A DNA stretch of 64,000 nt, from assembly GCA_000686145.1 (NCBI GenBank), contig JMMB01000007.1:2108001-2172000 (forward strand), read 5' to 3'. This stretch comes from Peptostreptococcaceae bacterium VA2 (GTDB lineage: Bacteria; Bacillota; Clostridia; Peptostreptococcales; Peptostreptococcaceae). Positions 43,671 to 52,983 of this stretch are shown here, piece by piece. Made by a program: the position numbers and the translations under genes. The notes below the pieces were generated by a model, which saw only the letters and a list, made by a program, of their open reading frames with translations, searched no databases and was not told the origin of the DNA. Each line of letters opens with the position of its first letter. Positions within the stretch are counted from its first letter, which is position 1.

Positions 43671-45032
43671 CTACATACCTATAAACATTAGTCCCATGGA
43701 TATAATGACACCTGAATACAACAAGTCTACTATACAAAATCCCATAATATCTTTTGCACCAAGTCCTGCTATTCCTAATGCTGGTAGTGCCCAAAATGGT
43801 TGTATCATATTTGTCCATGCATCACCCCAAGCTATTGACATTGCAGTCTTAGCAGGGTCAACACCTAATGCAGCTCCAGCTGGCATCATTATAGGAGCTT
43901 GAACTGCCCATTGTCCACCACCTGATGGTATAAAAAAATTTACTATTCCAGCACTTAAAAATGAAAGCATTGGGAATGTAAATTGATTTGCTATTTCTAC
44001 AAAGAAATTTGATATTAATATTGCCAATGATACTCCCTGTGCATTTACACCTGTCATCATTCCTATTATACCTGCGTAAAACGGAAACTGTAACATTATA
44101 GGTCCAGCACCTTTAGCAGCGCCACTTAGGGCATGTAAAAATCTCTTTGGAGTTTTATGAAGTATAATTGCTAAAAATAAGAATATAAAGTTTACTATAT
44201 CAAGGTTTAAGTTAAATCCATTGTTTATAAAGAAATATACTATATAACTAAATCCCATTAAAGATATTAATGCACTAACTATTTTACTATTTTCTAGTTT
44301 ATCTGCTGGAGTCATTTGTTCTCTTGGCATTTCTACAAACATATTATCATCTATTAATAATTTCTTGTCTATCTCAACTACTTTATCACTTGCAGGATGC
44401 ATTGCTTTGTTTAACAATGGTAGTGTCAATACTAATACTGAAACTATAGCAATATTTGATAGTGAAAATATTGTTTCACTTGTTGAAATACCTTGTGCTC
44501 CTATTACACCTGCTGTAGCACTAACAACTACATCTCCTCCACTTGCTATTGTAAGTGGTATAGAACCAGATAACCCTGCATGCCATAATAAAAATCCTGA
44601 ATAAGCTGAAGCTATCAATAATCTATAATCTACACCTTCAACTTCTTTTGCTAATTCTTTTGCAAATATAGCTCCAATAACTAATCCAAATCCCCAGTTT
44701 ATTAAACAAGCTAATGAAGATATTAAAGTTACCATTAATATCGCTTTAGTTGGTGTTTTGGGTATTTTTGCTAATTTAGTTAGTACATTTTTAAAAGCTG
44801 GAGCACTTGCTAGAGTATGACCTAGTACTAATACTAATGCCATTTGCATAGCAAATGCTAGCAAACTCCAAAAGCCTCCACTCCAATGAACTACCATATC
44901 CATTGGTCCTTGTCCTGTAAATATGATTCCTGATATGAATATTGCTATTGTTATTATTATACAAAATAAAAATGGATCTGGTAAATAGTTTTGGACTAAA
45001 TTGACACATCCATTAGTGAATTTTTTAAACAT
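43671..45032 (-). CDS. Short-chain fatty acid transporter (AtoE/TIGR00366 family), 453 aa
   Basis: About ten to twelve membrane segments; the conserved PDPFLFCIIITIAIFISGII, VHWSGGFWSLLAFAMQMALV and SGGGQWAVQAPIMMPAG segments define the AtoE family of acetoacetate/short-chain fatty acid permeases. It may take up or release butyrate or acetoacetate in fermentation. The ATG at 45032 is preferred, as GGGAGGGG lies directly upstream; the GTG at 45047 would put the ribosome site inside the gene. A hairpin (AAACCTAAA/TTTTAGGTTT, 45068-45095) sits in the leader. Confidence 0.88.
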   Translation of the reverse strand: MFKKFTNGCVNLVQNYLPDPFLFCIIITIAIFISGIIFTGQGPMDMVVHWSGGFWSLLAFAMQMALVLVLGHTLASAPAFKNVLTKLAKIPKTPTKAILMVTLISSLACLINWGFGLVIGAIFAKELAKEVEGVDYRLLIASAYSGFLLWHAGLSGSIPLTIASGGDVVVSATAGVIGAQGISTSETIFSLSNIAIVSVLVLTLPLLNKAMHPASDKVVEIDKKLLIDDNMFVEMPREQMTPADKLENSKIVSALISLMGFSYIVYFFINNGFNLNLDIVNFIFLFLAIILHKTPKRFLHALSGAAKGAGPIMLQFPFYAGIIGMMTGVNAQGVSLAILISNFFVEIANQFTFPMLSFLSAGIVNFFIPSGGGQWAVQAPIMMPAGAALGVDPAKTAMSIAWGDAWTNMIQPFWALPALGIAGLGAKDIMGFCIVDLLYSGVIISMGLMFIGM

Positions 45033-45222
45033 AACATCCCCTCCCACATAGTTTTTAACCGTAAAAACCTAAAGTCATTATAATTTTAGGTTTCTACAGC
45101 TATAAAAAAAAATATCTTTTTCTATATGTCTATGAGAGTTTTGTGAATATATTACCGAGAATGATATATGTGGTTAAAAAATGGTATAATCAAATTAAAA
45201 ATACGATTAATGGAGTTGTAAT

Positions 45223-45681
45223 ATGAGCTATAATTTTCAAACTATAATAAAAAAGATACCAGATAAGTATGCAACATTCGTTGAAATACCTTTTGATGTT
45301 GAAAAAGAATTTGGAGCTAAAAGAGTTAAGGTAAAAGCAAAATTCGATGGTTTTGAATATAGAGGTTCTATTGTAAATATGGGACACGGTTGTTATGTTA
45401 TTGGCATCACTAAAGTTATAAGAAAAGAAATTGGTAAAAATGCTGGAGATAATGTATTTGTTGAGATAGAAAAAGATGAGGAAATTCGTAAAATAGAGTT
45501 GCCGCTAGATTTTTCTGATAAGTTAGAGAAAAATGAAAAAGCATTACAGTTTTATAATAGTTTATCTTATTCAGGGAAGAGAAAATACTATCAATGGATA
45601 ACAAGTGCTAAGAAGCAAGAAACTAGAGAAAAAAGAATTCTTGAATCAATTTTAAAATTAGAGTCAAATATAAAATTATAA
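45223..45681 (+). CDS. DUF1905 / YdeI-type protein, 152 aa
   Basis: The N-terminal half is a DUF1905 beta-barrel-like domain (ATFVEIPFDVEKEFGAKRVK, FEYRGSIVNMGHGCYVIG). The C-terminal half is a bacteriocin-protection YdeI/OmpD-associated helical region (ALQFYNSLSYSGKRKYYQWI, then EKRILESILKL). Fusions of this kind are common; their biochemical role is unclear. Promoter TATAAT-like box and GGAGTTGTA precede the ATG. Confidence 0.8.
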   Translation: MSYNFQTIIKKIPDKYATFVEIPFDVEKEFGAKRVKVKAKFDGFEYRGSIVNMGHGCYVIGITKVIRKEIGKNAGDNVFVEIEKDEEIRKIELPLDFSDKLEKNEKALQFYNSLSYSGKRKYYQWITSAKKQETREKRILESILKLESNIKL

Positions 45682-45725
45682 AATTTAAAGAATAAGGCAC
45701 GTTGGATAGAGTTATTATAAGTAAA

Positions 45726-45838
45726 ACATAAAAATAACTCTACCTTAGTTGTTATAATATATATACTAAGATAGAGTTACACTTTATTTATTATTTTCAC
45801 TAATTCTTTAAGTTTATCTTCGTCAACATTCCCAAAAT
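45726..45838. repeat. Direct repeat A1: copy of the cutC 3' end plus its terminator
   Basis: This DNA is about 88-90% identical to 50576-50691: the hairpin AACTCTACCTTAG/CTAAGATAGAGTT and then the last codons of cutC (…KELVKIINK stop). Here it is detached from any cutC body and lies just beyond the end of the ABC permease gene, in the same orientation as the intact cutC. The hairpin also acts as terminator for the ABC operon. Confidence 0.85.
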
Positions 45839-45848
45839 AGTTCTTAGT

Positions 45849-46466
45849 TTATTTTTTACTTCTATAAAAAACACCAACTATTATCATTAATGCTCCTGCA
45901 ATTAATAAATACTTCTTATCTAAAATATCTCCTTTCATCATTGAAAATAAATAAAACTTTCCTAAATATTGTTTCCCTGATCCGTAACATAAAATATAAT
46001 ATAATATAGGAACCATATATCCTACCGCTATATTATCAACTATAGAATATGACAAAATACCTAATCCTCCAAGAAAAATACAAGTTGACATAGTTCCATA
46101 AAAATATGGTAAAAAATCAAATGTGCAATTTCCACTCTTAAGATAAACTAAAAATCCTAACACCATAATTACTAAAAACATTATTGCTTGTGTTATTCTT
46201 ATTAAATAATTTATAGATATAGATTCTTTTTTAGATTTTATCAAATCTTTTATATCCTCATCTTCTTCTGGCATAAATATTGGAACTAATACTATTATCC
46301 CTAATAAGGATATATACACATCTAATATTTTAGCAGTATTTAAACTATCTAAATTTTTCACACCCATAATTAATGGTGTTACTAAACACAAACAAATTCC
46401 AACTATCATATGAGGAAATAAATTAAATTTTAAATTTACTTTAGCTATTTTTAAACATCTTTCCAT
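45849..46466 (-). CDS. ABC transporter permease-like membrane subunit, 205 aa
   Basis: Six hydrophobic segments without signature motif; residues 60-80 (PIFMPEEDEDIKDLIKSKKE) form a charged loop. It overlaps the previous permease gene by 26 bases and is the third component of the exporter, comparable to small second permeases of lantibiotic-type ABC-2 systems. On its own the family is not identifiable. It is the last gene of the RR-HK-ABC operon and ends next to the cutC-end repeat. Confidence 0.75.
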   Translation of the reverse strand: MERCLKIAKVNLKFNLFPHMIVGICLCLVTPLIMGVKNLDSLNTAKILDVYISLLGIIVLVPIFMPEEDEDIKDLIKSKKESISINYLIRITQAIMFLVIMVLGFLVYLKSGNCTFDFLPYFYGTMSTCIFLGGLGILSYSIVDNIAVGYMVPILYYILCYGSGKQYLGKFYLFSMMKGDILDKKYLLIAGALMIIVGVFYRSKK

Positions 46467-47658
46467 TTAAATTTAATTTCCCCTTTCTTTTTATGTCATA
46501 CACAAATATAGTTATAACTATTAATACTATCCCAAATATAGTATATAAAGCTCTATTTATAACAAGTTCATTAAAAACTTCTTTGTATATATCATAATCC
46601 CCGAAAGAATTAAATCTAGGAACTAATCTCATACCTACATTCCCAACTAAATTAACACCACTACTTAACATAGTTAAAAACCACCATATTCCTTGAGCTA
46701 AAATTGCAATTGGTCCACTTGTAAGTTCTGTTAATAAAAATCCCATTGAAACTGTAGCTAATACAGTCGGCATAAGCCATCCAAATATAGCTTTTATAAA
46801 AGCAAAATAGTCTGCACTTATTCCGTTATTACTTGCACAGTAAATTGATTGCAATGTTGGCGTAATACTAATTAAAATTAAAGGAATTATTATCATAGCT
46901 ATAATTGCTAAATATCTTGATAATATAATTGTAGCTGATGAACACTGCTTAGAAAAAATCACTTGCTGTGCCTTTGCTCTCTTATCTTTTGATACTCTAG
47001 TTACTGCTAAAAATACTGGAAGTATAGCTAAGACAATTCCCATATAATCACTAAATAATCTTGCACAAGCTCTTGATATCTTATCATTATTTATAAGGCT
47101 TTCATAATCTTTAAGTACATCATCATAAGTCATCTCAACGTCTGTATTTACATATAAATGTTTAGGATTAAAATAAAAACTTGATCCACCTAAAATATCA
47201 TCTACTTCACCTATGTATTTTGAAAATTCTTCAAACGTAATATTATCTTTAACCTTTATAAACTCAGCTTCTGCCTTATGCATAGCATTAGTATGGTAAC
47301 TTTTAAATTTCTTTATTAGTTGAGCTTCTTTTATACCTGTTATATCTTCTAAAAGTTTATAAACTTTAGATATTTCATCATCATTAAGCTTTACTTCTTT
47401 ATAAAATGTTAATGGATATGTTGTATATGAATTTGTTATAAATTCATATGCTAGTCTATCAACAGTAGACTGCATTATTATATTTTTATCATCACTATAT
47501 TTAGACCCATAACTTTCATCACTAGGCATAGGTTTTGATATTCCTCCAAAGCTCCCCATTTGAGTAACAAAGAACATAATTATACAAGCTAAGAATATAT
47601 AATAAGTTATACTTTTTAGTGTTTCCTTACACTCTTTCAAAAATAAAGTCTTAAACAT
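46441..47658 (-). CDS. ABC-2 type permease, 405 aa
   Basis: One N-terminal membrane helix (ITYYIFLACIIMFFVTQMGS), a long external domain of about 170 residues, then five to six helices in the C-terminal half, the usual ABC-2 layout. The external part holds charged helices (YKEVKLNDDEISKVYKLLED). It overlaps the ATPase stop as TAATG. It exports or removes a peptide or lipid-active compound; the two-component system next to it suggests that an envelope-active peptide is sensed. Confidence 0.82.
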   Translation of the reverse strand: MFKTLFLKECKETLKSITYYIFLACIIMFFVTQMGSFGGISKPMPSDESYGSKYSDDKNIIMQSTVDRLAYEFITNSYTTYPLTFYKEVKLNDDEISKVYKLLEDITGIKEAQLIKKFKSYHTNAMHKAEAEFIKVKDNITFEEFSKYIGEVDDILGGSSFYFNPKHLYVNTDVEMTYDDVLKDYESLINNDKISRACARLFSDYMGIVLAILPVFLAVTRVSKDKRAKAQQVIFSKQCSSATIILSRYLAIIAMIIIPLILISITPTLQSIYCASNNGISADYFAFIKAIFGWLMPTVLATVSMGFLLTELTSGPIAILAQGIWWFLTMLSSGVNLVGNVGMRLVPRFNSFGDYDIYKEVFNELVINRALYTIFGIVLIVITIFVYDIKRKGKLNLNGKMFKNS

Positions 47659-48542
47659 TATCTCATCCCCCCACTTGTATTCATAAGATACATATATGCA
47701 TCTTCAACATTTGGAAGTGTTTCTTCTGCTCCCTCAAACAAATCAGATTTATTCTTAGCAATAAATCTTACATTAGCATCTGTAGACATCATAAGCACAT
47801 TAGTCACTATATATTTTTTCTTTACATCTTCAATTTCAGCTCTTGAAATTTTCGCTTCATATATATTTCCATTAGCTTTATCTAAAAGATCTATAACACT
47901 ACCTTTAAATATTATTTTACCCTCATCCATTACTGCAATATTTTCACAAGTAGATTCTATATCTCCAACTATATGAGTTGATAATATAACTATTCTATCT
48001 TCTGCTATTTCAGAAAGTAGATTACGAAAACGAACTCTCTCTTCTGGGTCTAATCCAGCTGTAGGCTCATCTACTATTAGCACCTTAGGATTATGAAGTA
48101 TAGCTTGTGCAATCCCAAGTCTTCTTCTCATCCCCCCTGACATAGCTTTTACCTTAGTTTTCATATTGTTATTTAAATTAACTTTAGACAACATCTCTGG
48201 TATTCTTTCTTTCCTAGACTTTTTATCTAATCCTGATAGCACCCCTAAATAGTCCATAGCTTCATATGCTGACATATTGCTATACATTGAAAAATCTTGC
48301 GGTAAGTATCCTATCATTTCTCTTATCTTACTACCTTCATTTACGCTTATACCACATACAGTAATGTTGCCTGAGCTTAAAGAAAGTAGAGTTGCTATTG
48401 ATTTCATTAATGTAGTTTTTCCTGCCCCATTTCTTCCGAGTAAACCAAACATTCCTTTTTCTATCTCTAAATTGATACTATTTAATGCTTGTTTTTTCCC
48501 ATAAAATTTACTTACATCTTTTAAAATAATATTTGTCTCCAT
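47658..48542 (-). CDS. ABC transporter ATP-binding protein (CcmA/BcrA-like), 294 aa
   Basis: Complete nucleotide-binding domain: Walker A GRNGAGKT (36-43), Q-loop GYLPQDFS, signature MSGGMRRRLG, Walker B VLIVDEPTAGLD, and the switch His in LSTHIVGD. A C-terminal extension of about 80 residues follows. It drives the permeases encoded downstream. It begins 55 bases after the histidine kinase gene in the same direction. Confidence 0.93.
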   Translation of the reverse strand: METNIILKDVSKFYGKKQALNSINLEIEKGMFGLLGRNGAGKTTLMKSIATLLSLSSGNITVCGISVNEGSKIREMIGYLPQDFSMYSNMSAYEAMDYLGVLSGLDKKSRKERIPEMLSKVNLNNNMKTKVKAMSGGMRRRLGIAQAILHNPKVLIVDEPTAGLDPEERVRFRNLLSEIAEDRIVILSTHIVGDIESTCENIAVMDEGKIIFKGSVIDLLDKANGNIYEAKISRAEIEDVKKKYIVTNVLMMSTDANVRFIAKNKSDLFEGAEETLPNVEDAYMYLMNTSGGMR

Positions 48543-48596
48543 AACTTTCTCCCATCCTTTATTTTCTAATACAAGTAAATTTTACCTAATAATTAT

Positions 48597-49775
48597 CTAT
48601 TTTTTATCTACAAAAAAACTTGCACATATAATAGCCCCACCATTTGTGCTATTATTTAAAGATAGTTTTCCTCCATGTTTTTCACATAATGACTTACATA
48701 TTGTAAGCCCTATACCAAAGTGACCATCTATACCAGCCCTACTGCTGTAATACGGATTTGATGCAAAATATAATTCCTTCTTTGAGAAACCTTTCCCGTT
48801 ATCTCTTATATAAATATATAAAACATCATTTTCCCATTCTGAAATAATATCAATCTTATCTTTTGTAAATGATAAAGCATTAGATAATAAATTATCTACA
48901 ACTTGTAAAATAATACTTTCATCAAAATATCCTTTATCCTTTTTTAATTTGTTGTATATATTAATTTCAATATCCTTACTTTGGGTAATTCCATCTATAT
49001 TTTCTTTTATATTTTGTTCTAATAAATTAAATTCTGTAAGCTTTGGATTTACTTCTATCTCTCCTATATCTTGAATATCTTTCATAGTTTCTGAAAAGTT
49101 TTTTAATCTTGTTAATTGAGACTGTATTAATGTAAGATTTTCTAATAATTTTTCTTCTGTTATCTTTCCTTTTGGGTAATACTTAAGCAAAATATCTGTA
49201 TATCCCTGGATAACAGTAAGAGGTGTTCTAATATCATGGGCAAAAGCTGAATTTAGTTGTCTTTGTGCCTCCATGATACTCCACATATTTTCATTATTAA
49301 CAATAAGCTGTATTCTCATTTTGTCAAAAGCTTCACATATTTCACCTAGCTCATCTCCACTATTGTAAGCACATGAGAAACTCAAATCATTACGGCTTAT
49401 CTTCTTAGCCTCTTCTTTTAAAATATCTATAGGAACTTTAATTTTGTTTTTATAAAACATATTAGAAGTAATTATTATCGCAATTATAGAATAAATAACT
49501 ATCGAATACTCTTTAATAATGCTTGATCCATATAAAATAACTTTATCTATTGGTTCTAACTTAACAAGTGACTCAATGTTTGTGTAACTTTTTATATCAA
49601 TTGAATATTTTTCATATACGAGTTTTTTCCACCCATCGCAAAAAACTGTGGTTGATATATATAAAACTATTACAGCTATAATAGCTATACATATGTATAA
49701 GCTCATGGTTTTTCTTAATGACTGTGCCTTTATTTTCTCTTTTAATTTTAATAACTGCTCATCTATCCAATCCAT
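48597..49775 (-). CDS. Sensor histidine kinase, 392 aa
   Basis: Two membrane helices (residues 24-45 and 90-107) bracket a short external loop of about 45 residues. A HAMP-like linker (PIDILKEEAKKISRNDLSFS) leads to the phosphoacceptor segment FAHDIRTPLTVIQGY (His180) and the ATPase domain with N box (VDNLLSNALSF), G1 DNGKGFSKKE and G2 GHFGIGLTIC. The small external loop is typical of intramembrane-sensing kinases that detect peptide antibiotics through the adjacent transporter. The start overlaps the response-regulator stop. Confidence 0.92.
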   Translation of the reverse strand: MDWIDEQLLKLKEKIKAQSLRKTMSLYICIAIIAVIVLYISTTVFCDGWKKLVYEKYSIDIKSYTNIESLVKLEPIDKVILYGSSIIKEYSIVIYSIIAIIITSNMFYKNKIKVPIDILKEEAKKISRNDLSFSCAYNSGDELGEICEAFDKMRIQLIVNNENMWSIMEAQRQLNSAFAHDIRTPLTVIQGYTDILLKYYPKGKITEEKLLENLTLIQSQLTRLKNFSETMKDIQDIGEIEVNPKLTEFNLLEQNIKENIDGITQSKDIEINIYNKLKKDKGYFDESIILQVVDNLLSNALSFTKDKIDIISEWENDVLYIYIRDNGKGFSKKELYFASNPYYSSRAGIDGHFGIGLTICKSLCEKHGGKLSLNNSTNGGAIICASFFVDKK

Positions 49776-50437
49776 TTATATCCGACTCCCCAAACTGTTT
49801 CTATAATTTTATCATCAGCATTCTTAGTAATCTTCATGCGTATCCTTCTTATATGTTCAGTAATAATACTGCTATCTCCATCTTTATCAAAGCCCCAAAG
49901 TTTTTCATAAATATTTTCCTTGGAAAAAATTTGTCCACTATTCATACTCAAAATTTCTAAAATATCAAATTCTGTCTTAGTAAAATTTATTTCATTATCT
50001 CTATAGAAAGCTTTTCTATCAGAATAATTAATAACTATTTCTTTTGAAAATTTCACTTTCTCTTTTGTAGCTCTACGTTCTTCACGCCTTAAATGAGCTT
50101 TAACTCTAGCATTTAATTCTTCTATACTAAATGGTTTTAGAATATAATCATCTCCACCTACCATAAACCCTTTTATTCTATCACGTTCTTCAACTTTTGC
50201 TGTTAAAAATAAAATGGGACAACTAACAAAATTTCTTATTTTAGTGCATACTTCTATTCCATCCATTTGGGGCATGTTCACATCTAGTAATATAATATCT
50301 GGATTTATATCTATCTTCTTTAAAGCATCTTCTCCATCATAAGCTGTATAAACTAAAAAATCTTCAAGTTCAAAAAAATCTTTCAAAAGTGATACAATAC
50401 TAGCTTCATCATCTATAACAAGTATTTTATATTTCAT
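49763..50437 (-). CDS. OmpR/PhoB-type response regulator, 224 aa
   Basis: The receiver domain has the acidic pocket DDE (residues 9-11), phosphorylation site Asp52 in ILLDVNMPQ, and Lys in LKPFSIEEL. The C-terminal winged helix (LTAKVEERD ... ISEKIYEKLWGFDKDGDSS-like ending IRMKITKNADDKIIETVWGV) binds DNA. It leads the operon with the kinase and the ABC exporter and most likely activates it. The intergenic DNA upstream of 50437 should contain its operators, though no clear direct repeat is seen. Confidence 0.92.
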   Translation of the reverse strand: MKYKILVIDDEASIVSLLKDFFELEDFLVYTAYDGEDALKKIDINPDIILLDVNMPQMDGIEVCTKIRNFVSCPILFLTAKVEERDRIKGFMVGGDDYILKPFSIEELNARVKAHLRREERRATKEKVKFSKEIVINYSDRKAFYRDNEINFTKTEFDILEILSMNSGQIFSKENIYEKLWGFDKDGDSSIITEHIRRIRMKITKNADDKIIETVWGVGYKWIG

Positions 50438-50575
50438 TTACTATACTCCTACTCACTATTATTTTTATATAATAATTAAAACTTAAAAATTTTAACATAT
50501 ATAGTAAATTTTAACATATATTTCTCTATAATTTCACTATTGCTCTATATATCATAAATATGTTCCTAATAAACG

Positions 50576-50691
50576 CATAAAAATAACTCTACCTTAGTTG
50601 TTGTAATATATACACTAAGATAGAGTTGCACTTTACTTGTTTATTATTTTTACTAATTCTTTAAGTTTATCTTCATCAATTTCCCCAAAAG
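50576..50691. repeat. Direct repeat A2: cutC 3' end plus terminator
   Basis: The hairpin AACTCTACCTTAG (50585-50597) / CTAAGATAGAGTT (50615-50627) follows the cutC stop and ends its transcript. The unit is repeated 4.85 kb away at 45726-45838. The two copies bracket the complete RR-HK-ABC block. Confidence 0.85.
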
Positions 50692-51307
50692 GATTGTTAT
50701 CAACTCTTATCGCTGTTCCAAAATGGAAATCTGTAGCATTAGTTGTCTCTTTAACTTCTTCTATATTATTAAACCCAAGACCTCCACCTAAAAGAATGTT
50801 TATATTCTCAGATTTGTTAATCATCTCTTTAATAATTTGTGAATTATCTTTTATCTTTCCTTTTCCACCTGATGTTAATATGTTTGTTATACTTTTGTAT
50901 TTGTTAAGTATATTTAAACTCTCTAAAACATTAGTCTCATCTATTGCTTTATGAAAAGTTACATCTAGCCCCATGCATTTATCTAAAAGTCTTTTCAAAC
51001 TTTTTTCCTCTATGTTGTTGTTAATATCAAGGCTTCCAAATACAACACCATTAGCTCCAAGACTTTTAACTATTTCTATATCTTTTTCCATTATAGCTAT
51101 ATCTTCTTCACTATAAACAAAGCTTTTTGCATGATGTCTTATCATAACGTTTACAGGTATATTAACACTTTTAACCACGCTCTCTATAAGCCCAAAACTT
51201 GGTGTAAGTCCGCCTTCAGTTAGTGCACTTACAAGTTCTATTCTATCTGCCCCACATCTTTGTATGGCTTTTGCATCTTCTACGCTCATTCCTATTATCT
51301 CTATCAT
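50633..51307 (-). CDS. cutC: CutC family protein (copper homeostasis), 224 aa
   Basis: A TIM-barrel of normal length with the family stretches CGADRIELVSALTEGGLTPS, VNVMIRHHAKSFVYSEED and LTSGGKGK. CutC was linked to copper tolerance in E. coli, although later work explained part of that phenotype by an overlapping small RNA, so its biochemical activity is unsettled. The last codons are duplicated at the far end of the ABC/two-component block. AAGGAGCAG precedes the ATG. Confidence 0.9.
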   Translation of the reverse strand: MIEIIGMSVEDAKAIQRCGADRIELVSALTEGGLTPSFGLIESVVKSVNIPVNVMIRHHAKSFVYSEEDIAIMEKDIEIVKSLGANGVVFGSLDINNNIEEKSLKRLLDKCMGLDVTFHKAIDETNVLESLNILNKYKSITNILTSGGKGKIKDNSQIIKEMINKSENINILLGGGLGFNNIEEVKETTNATDFHFGTAIRVDNNPFGEIDEDKLKELVKIINK

Positions 51308-51549
51308 GTCTGCTCCTTAGTTTTATGTATATTTATGTATATTTATTAACATTTACAATTTGCCCCCCTATAATTAGATTGATGATATATAAAATTTCAA
51401 ACTAATTTATAGCAATTGCATACTTTTGAATATATTATATATCTGATTAGATTATATTGCAAATACTTAATATAAGCACAAAAATACTTAATCAATTTAT
51501 AGGTATTAAAGGTATTGTACAGTTAATATAAATTATAAATATGTATATA

Positions 51550-52305
51550 CTAAGCTTGTTTATATATTAAATGTTTTTTAAATTTAATTTTAAATCTTAC
51601 TAATAAAACTATATAAACTACCAAAGAAATTACTGCTACATATGAAATACCATTAAAAATGCTCCTAACTCTTGATACGGAGCTATAATCTAATCTAACT
51701 TCGTAACTCCCCCATTTACCATTTTTATTTGGAACCCCTATGTTATCCCCTCTCGTAACTAAATAATGACTTTGATTTGAATTATCACTATAGCTATAAA
51801 CAGGTTTTTTATCAGGATCTGTAATAATCTCAAAATATCTTACATACTTAAATTCTTTATCTTTTAATAATTTTTCAATTTGATCTTTATATGTTTCTGG
51901 CTTATTTATATTTTTTTCATGTTCAATCTTATAAACTTCTCCACCTAGCCTATCTGGTATATACTCTATTTTAGCAATTAATTTATTACCATAAACCATA
52001 GTTGCAAGACCTAATATTAGTGATACAACAAAAATATTTCTAAAAATATTTATAAATCTTTTATTTAATTTTTCATTGTCCTTTTTACTTTCATTAAGAG
52101 CCTTATGTAAATCCTTTAACATCTCAGTTCCATCATCAAACTGATTTATAGCTTCAATTTGCGCTTCTTCTTCTAAATAACCCTTAGCAATAAAGTCATT
52201 AGCTGACGTTTGTAAATGCCCTCTTAGCTCTTCTTTTAATTCTTTAACTTCCTTACTTTTATCATTTTTATATAACGAATTTAAATATTCATCAATTTTT
52301 TTCAT
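51550..52305 (-). CDS. Permease-prefix-domain-1 / DUF1700-like membrane protein, 251 aa
   Basis: The N-terminal 60 residues (YLNSLYKNDKSKEVKELKEE ... GYLEEEAQIEAINQFDDGTE) form the helical permease-prefix domain 1. Two membrane helices (about 85-105 and 215-235) flank an external domain of about 110 residues with a short Ser/Tyr-rich part. Genes of this sort nearly always follow a PadR regulator, as here, and are repressed by it. AGGGGAGACGAT precedes the ATG. Confidence 0.8.
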   Translation of the reverse strand: MKKIDEYLNSLYKNDKSKEVKELKEELRGHLQTSANDFIAKGYLEEEAQIEAINQFDDGTEMLKDLHKALNESKKDNEKLNKRFINIFRNIFVVSLILGLATMVYGNKLIAKIEYIPDRLGGEVYKIEHEKNINKPETYKDQIEKLLKDKEFKYVRYFEIITDPDKKPVYSYSDNSNQSHYLVTRGDNIGVPNKNGKWGSYEVRLDYSSVSRVRSIFNGISYVAVISLVVYIVLLVRFKIKFKKHLIYKQA

Positions 52306-52308
52306 AGT

Positions 52309-52638
52309 TTATCGTCTCCCCTTTAAAAATTGGTTCATTATATTTTGCACAAAGTCCCATTCTTTAATCTTTATTCCTAAATCTATTTTTCCTTCATCGG
52401 TTATATTGTAATACTTTCGTCTACTACCTGCGCCTTGCTCAGTACCCCAATAAGATTTTATTGACCCCTTAGATTCAAGTCTTTTAAGCGATACATACAT
52501 TGTTCCATCTTTTAACTTAAATGTTGTTTTCTCTCTAACTATTTTTGCTATTTCATATCCATATGAATCTTTTTCATCTAAAATAGATAAAATCAAAGTA
52601 TCTATATGCCCTTTTAAAACTTCTTTATTTAATTCCAT
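52309..52638 (-). CDS. PadR-family transcriptional repressor, 109 aa
   Basis: A winged-helix PadR domain: LKGHIDTLILSILDEKDSYG ... EIAKIV, KDGTMYVSLKRLESKG and the beta wing GAGSRRKYYNITDEGK. The ATG at 52638 follows AAAGGAGGTGAT. It precedes the prefix-domain gene by three bases. PadR proteins of this subfamily bind inverted repeats in their own promoter; such sites are visible just upstream. Confidence 0.92.
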   Translation of the reverse strand: MELNKEVLKGHIDTLILSILDEKDSYGYEIAKIVREKTTFKLKDGTMYVSLKRLESKGSIKSYWGTEQGAGSRRKYYNITDEGKIDLGIKIKEWDFVQNIMNQFLKGRR

Positions 52639-52660
52639 AGTATCACCTCCTTTTTTGATA

Positions 52661-52714
52661 TACCTCATTATACGAGGTAGTTATATTTATATACTAATCT
52701 ATAATACCTCGTAA
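52661..52714. promoter_or_regulatory. Candidate PadR operators in the promoter of the PadR operon
   Basis: TACCTC (52661-52666) and GAGGTA (52674-52679) form an inverted repeat, and TACCTCGTAAT (52704-52714) repeats the half-site. They span the expected -10/-35 region of the minus-strand promoter. Confidence 0.55.
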
Positions 52715-52881
52715 TGCAAGTGTAGTTTTTAAATTTACCTAAAATAGGTCACTTTAAAAAGATTCTCTCTTAATCAATAAAATCTTATATAATATGTGAC
52801 CGAATATATATGAAACTATTGCGAGGTACAGTGAAAACTGTCTATGATGTATAATTATAATTCTAAAATAATATCTAAATA
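52715..52881. other. Gene-free stretch upstream of the PadR promoter
   Basis: No coding frame of quality. CTAAAATAGGTCACTTTAAA at about 52739 recurs at about 60281 (CTTAAAATAGGTCACTTAAA), a short dispersed repeat of unknown meaning. Confidence 0.35.
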
Positions 52882-52935
52882 AAAAAAGAGTAAGTTGTGA
52901 CTATTTATATAAATAGTCACAACTTACTCTTTTTT
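52882..52935. terminator. Perfect 54-bp palindrome, bidirectional terminator
   Basis: The DNA from 52882 to 52935 is perfectly self-complementary, 27 bases per arm with no spacer (core GAGTAAGTTGTGACTATTTA). T-runs on both strands make it a strong terminator for the DUF3169 gene to the right. No other copy is seen in the window. Confidence 0.85.
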
Positions 52936-52983
52936 AATTACATAAACTATCCTCTAAAAATACATTTCAAACACTAATATGTA

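Noticed and set aside
43627-43818. Small frame overlapping the end of the AtoE-type gene.
   Set aside because: It is out of frame with the transporter and shows no coding character.
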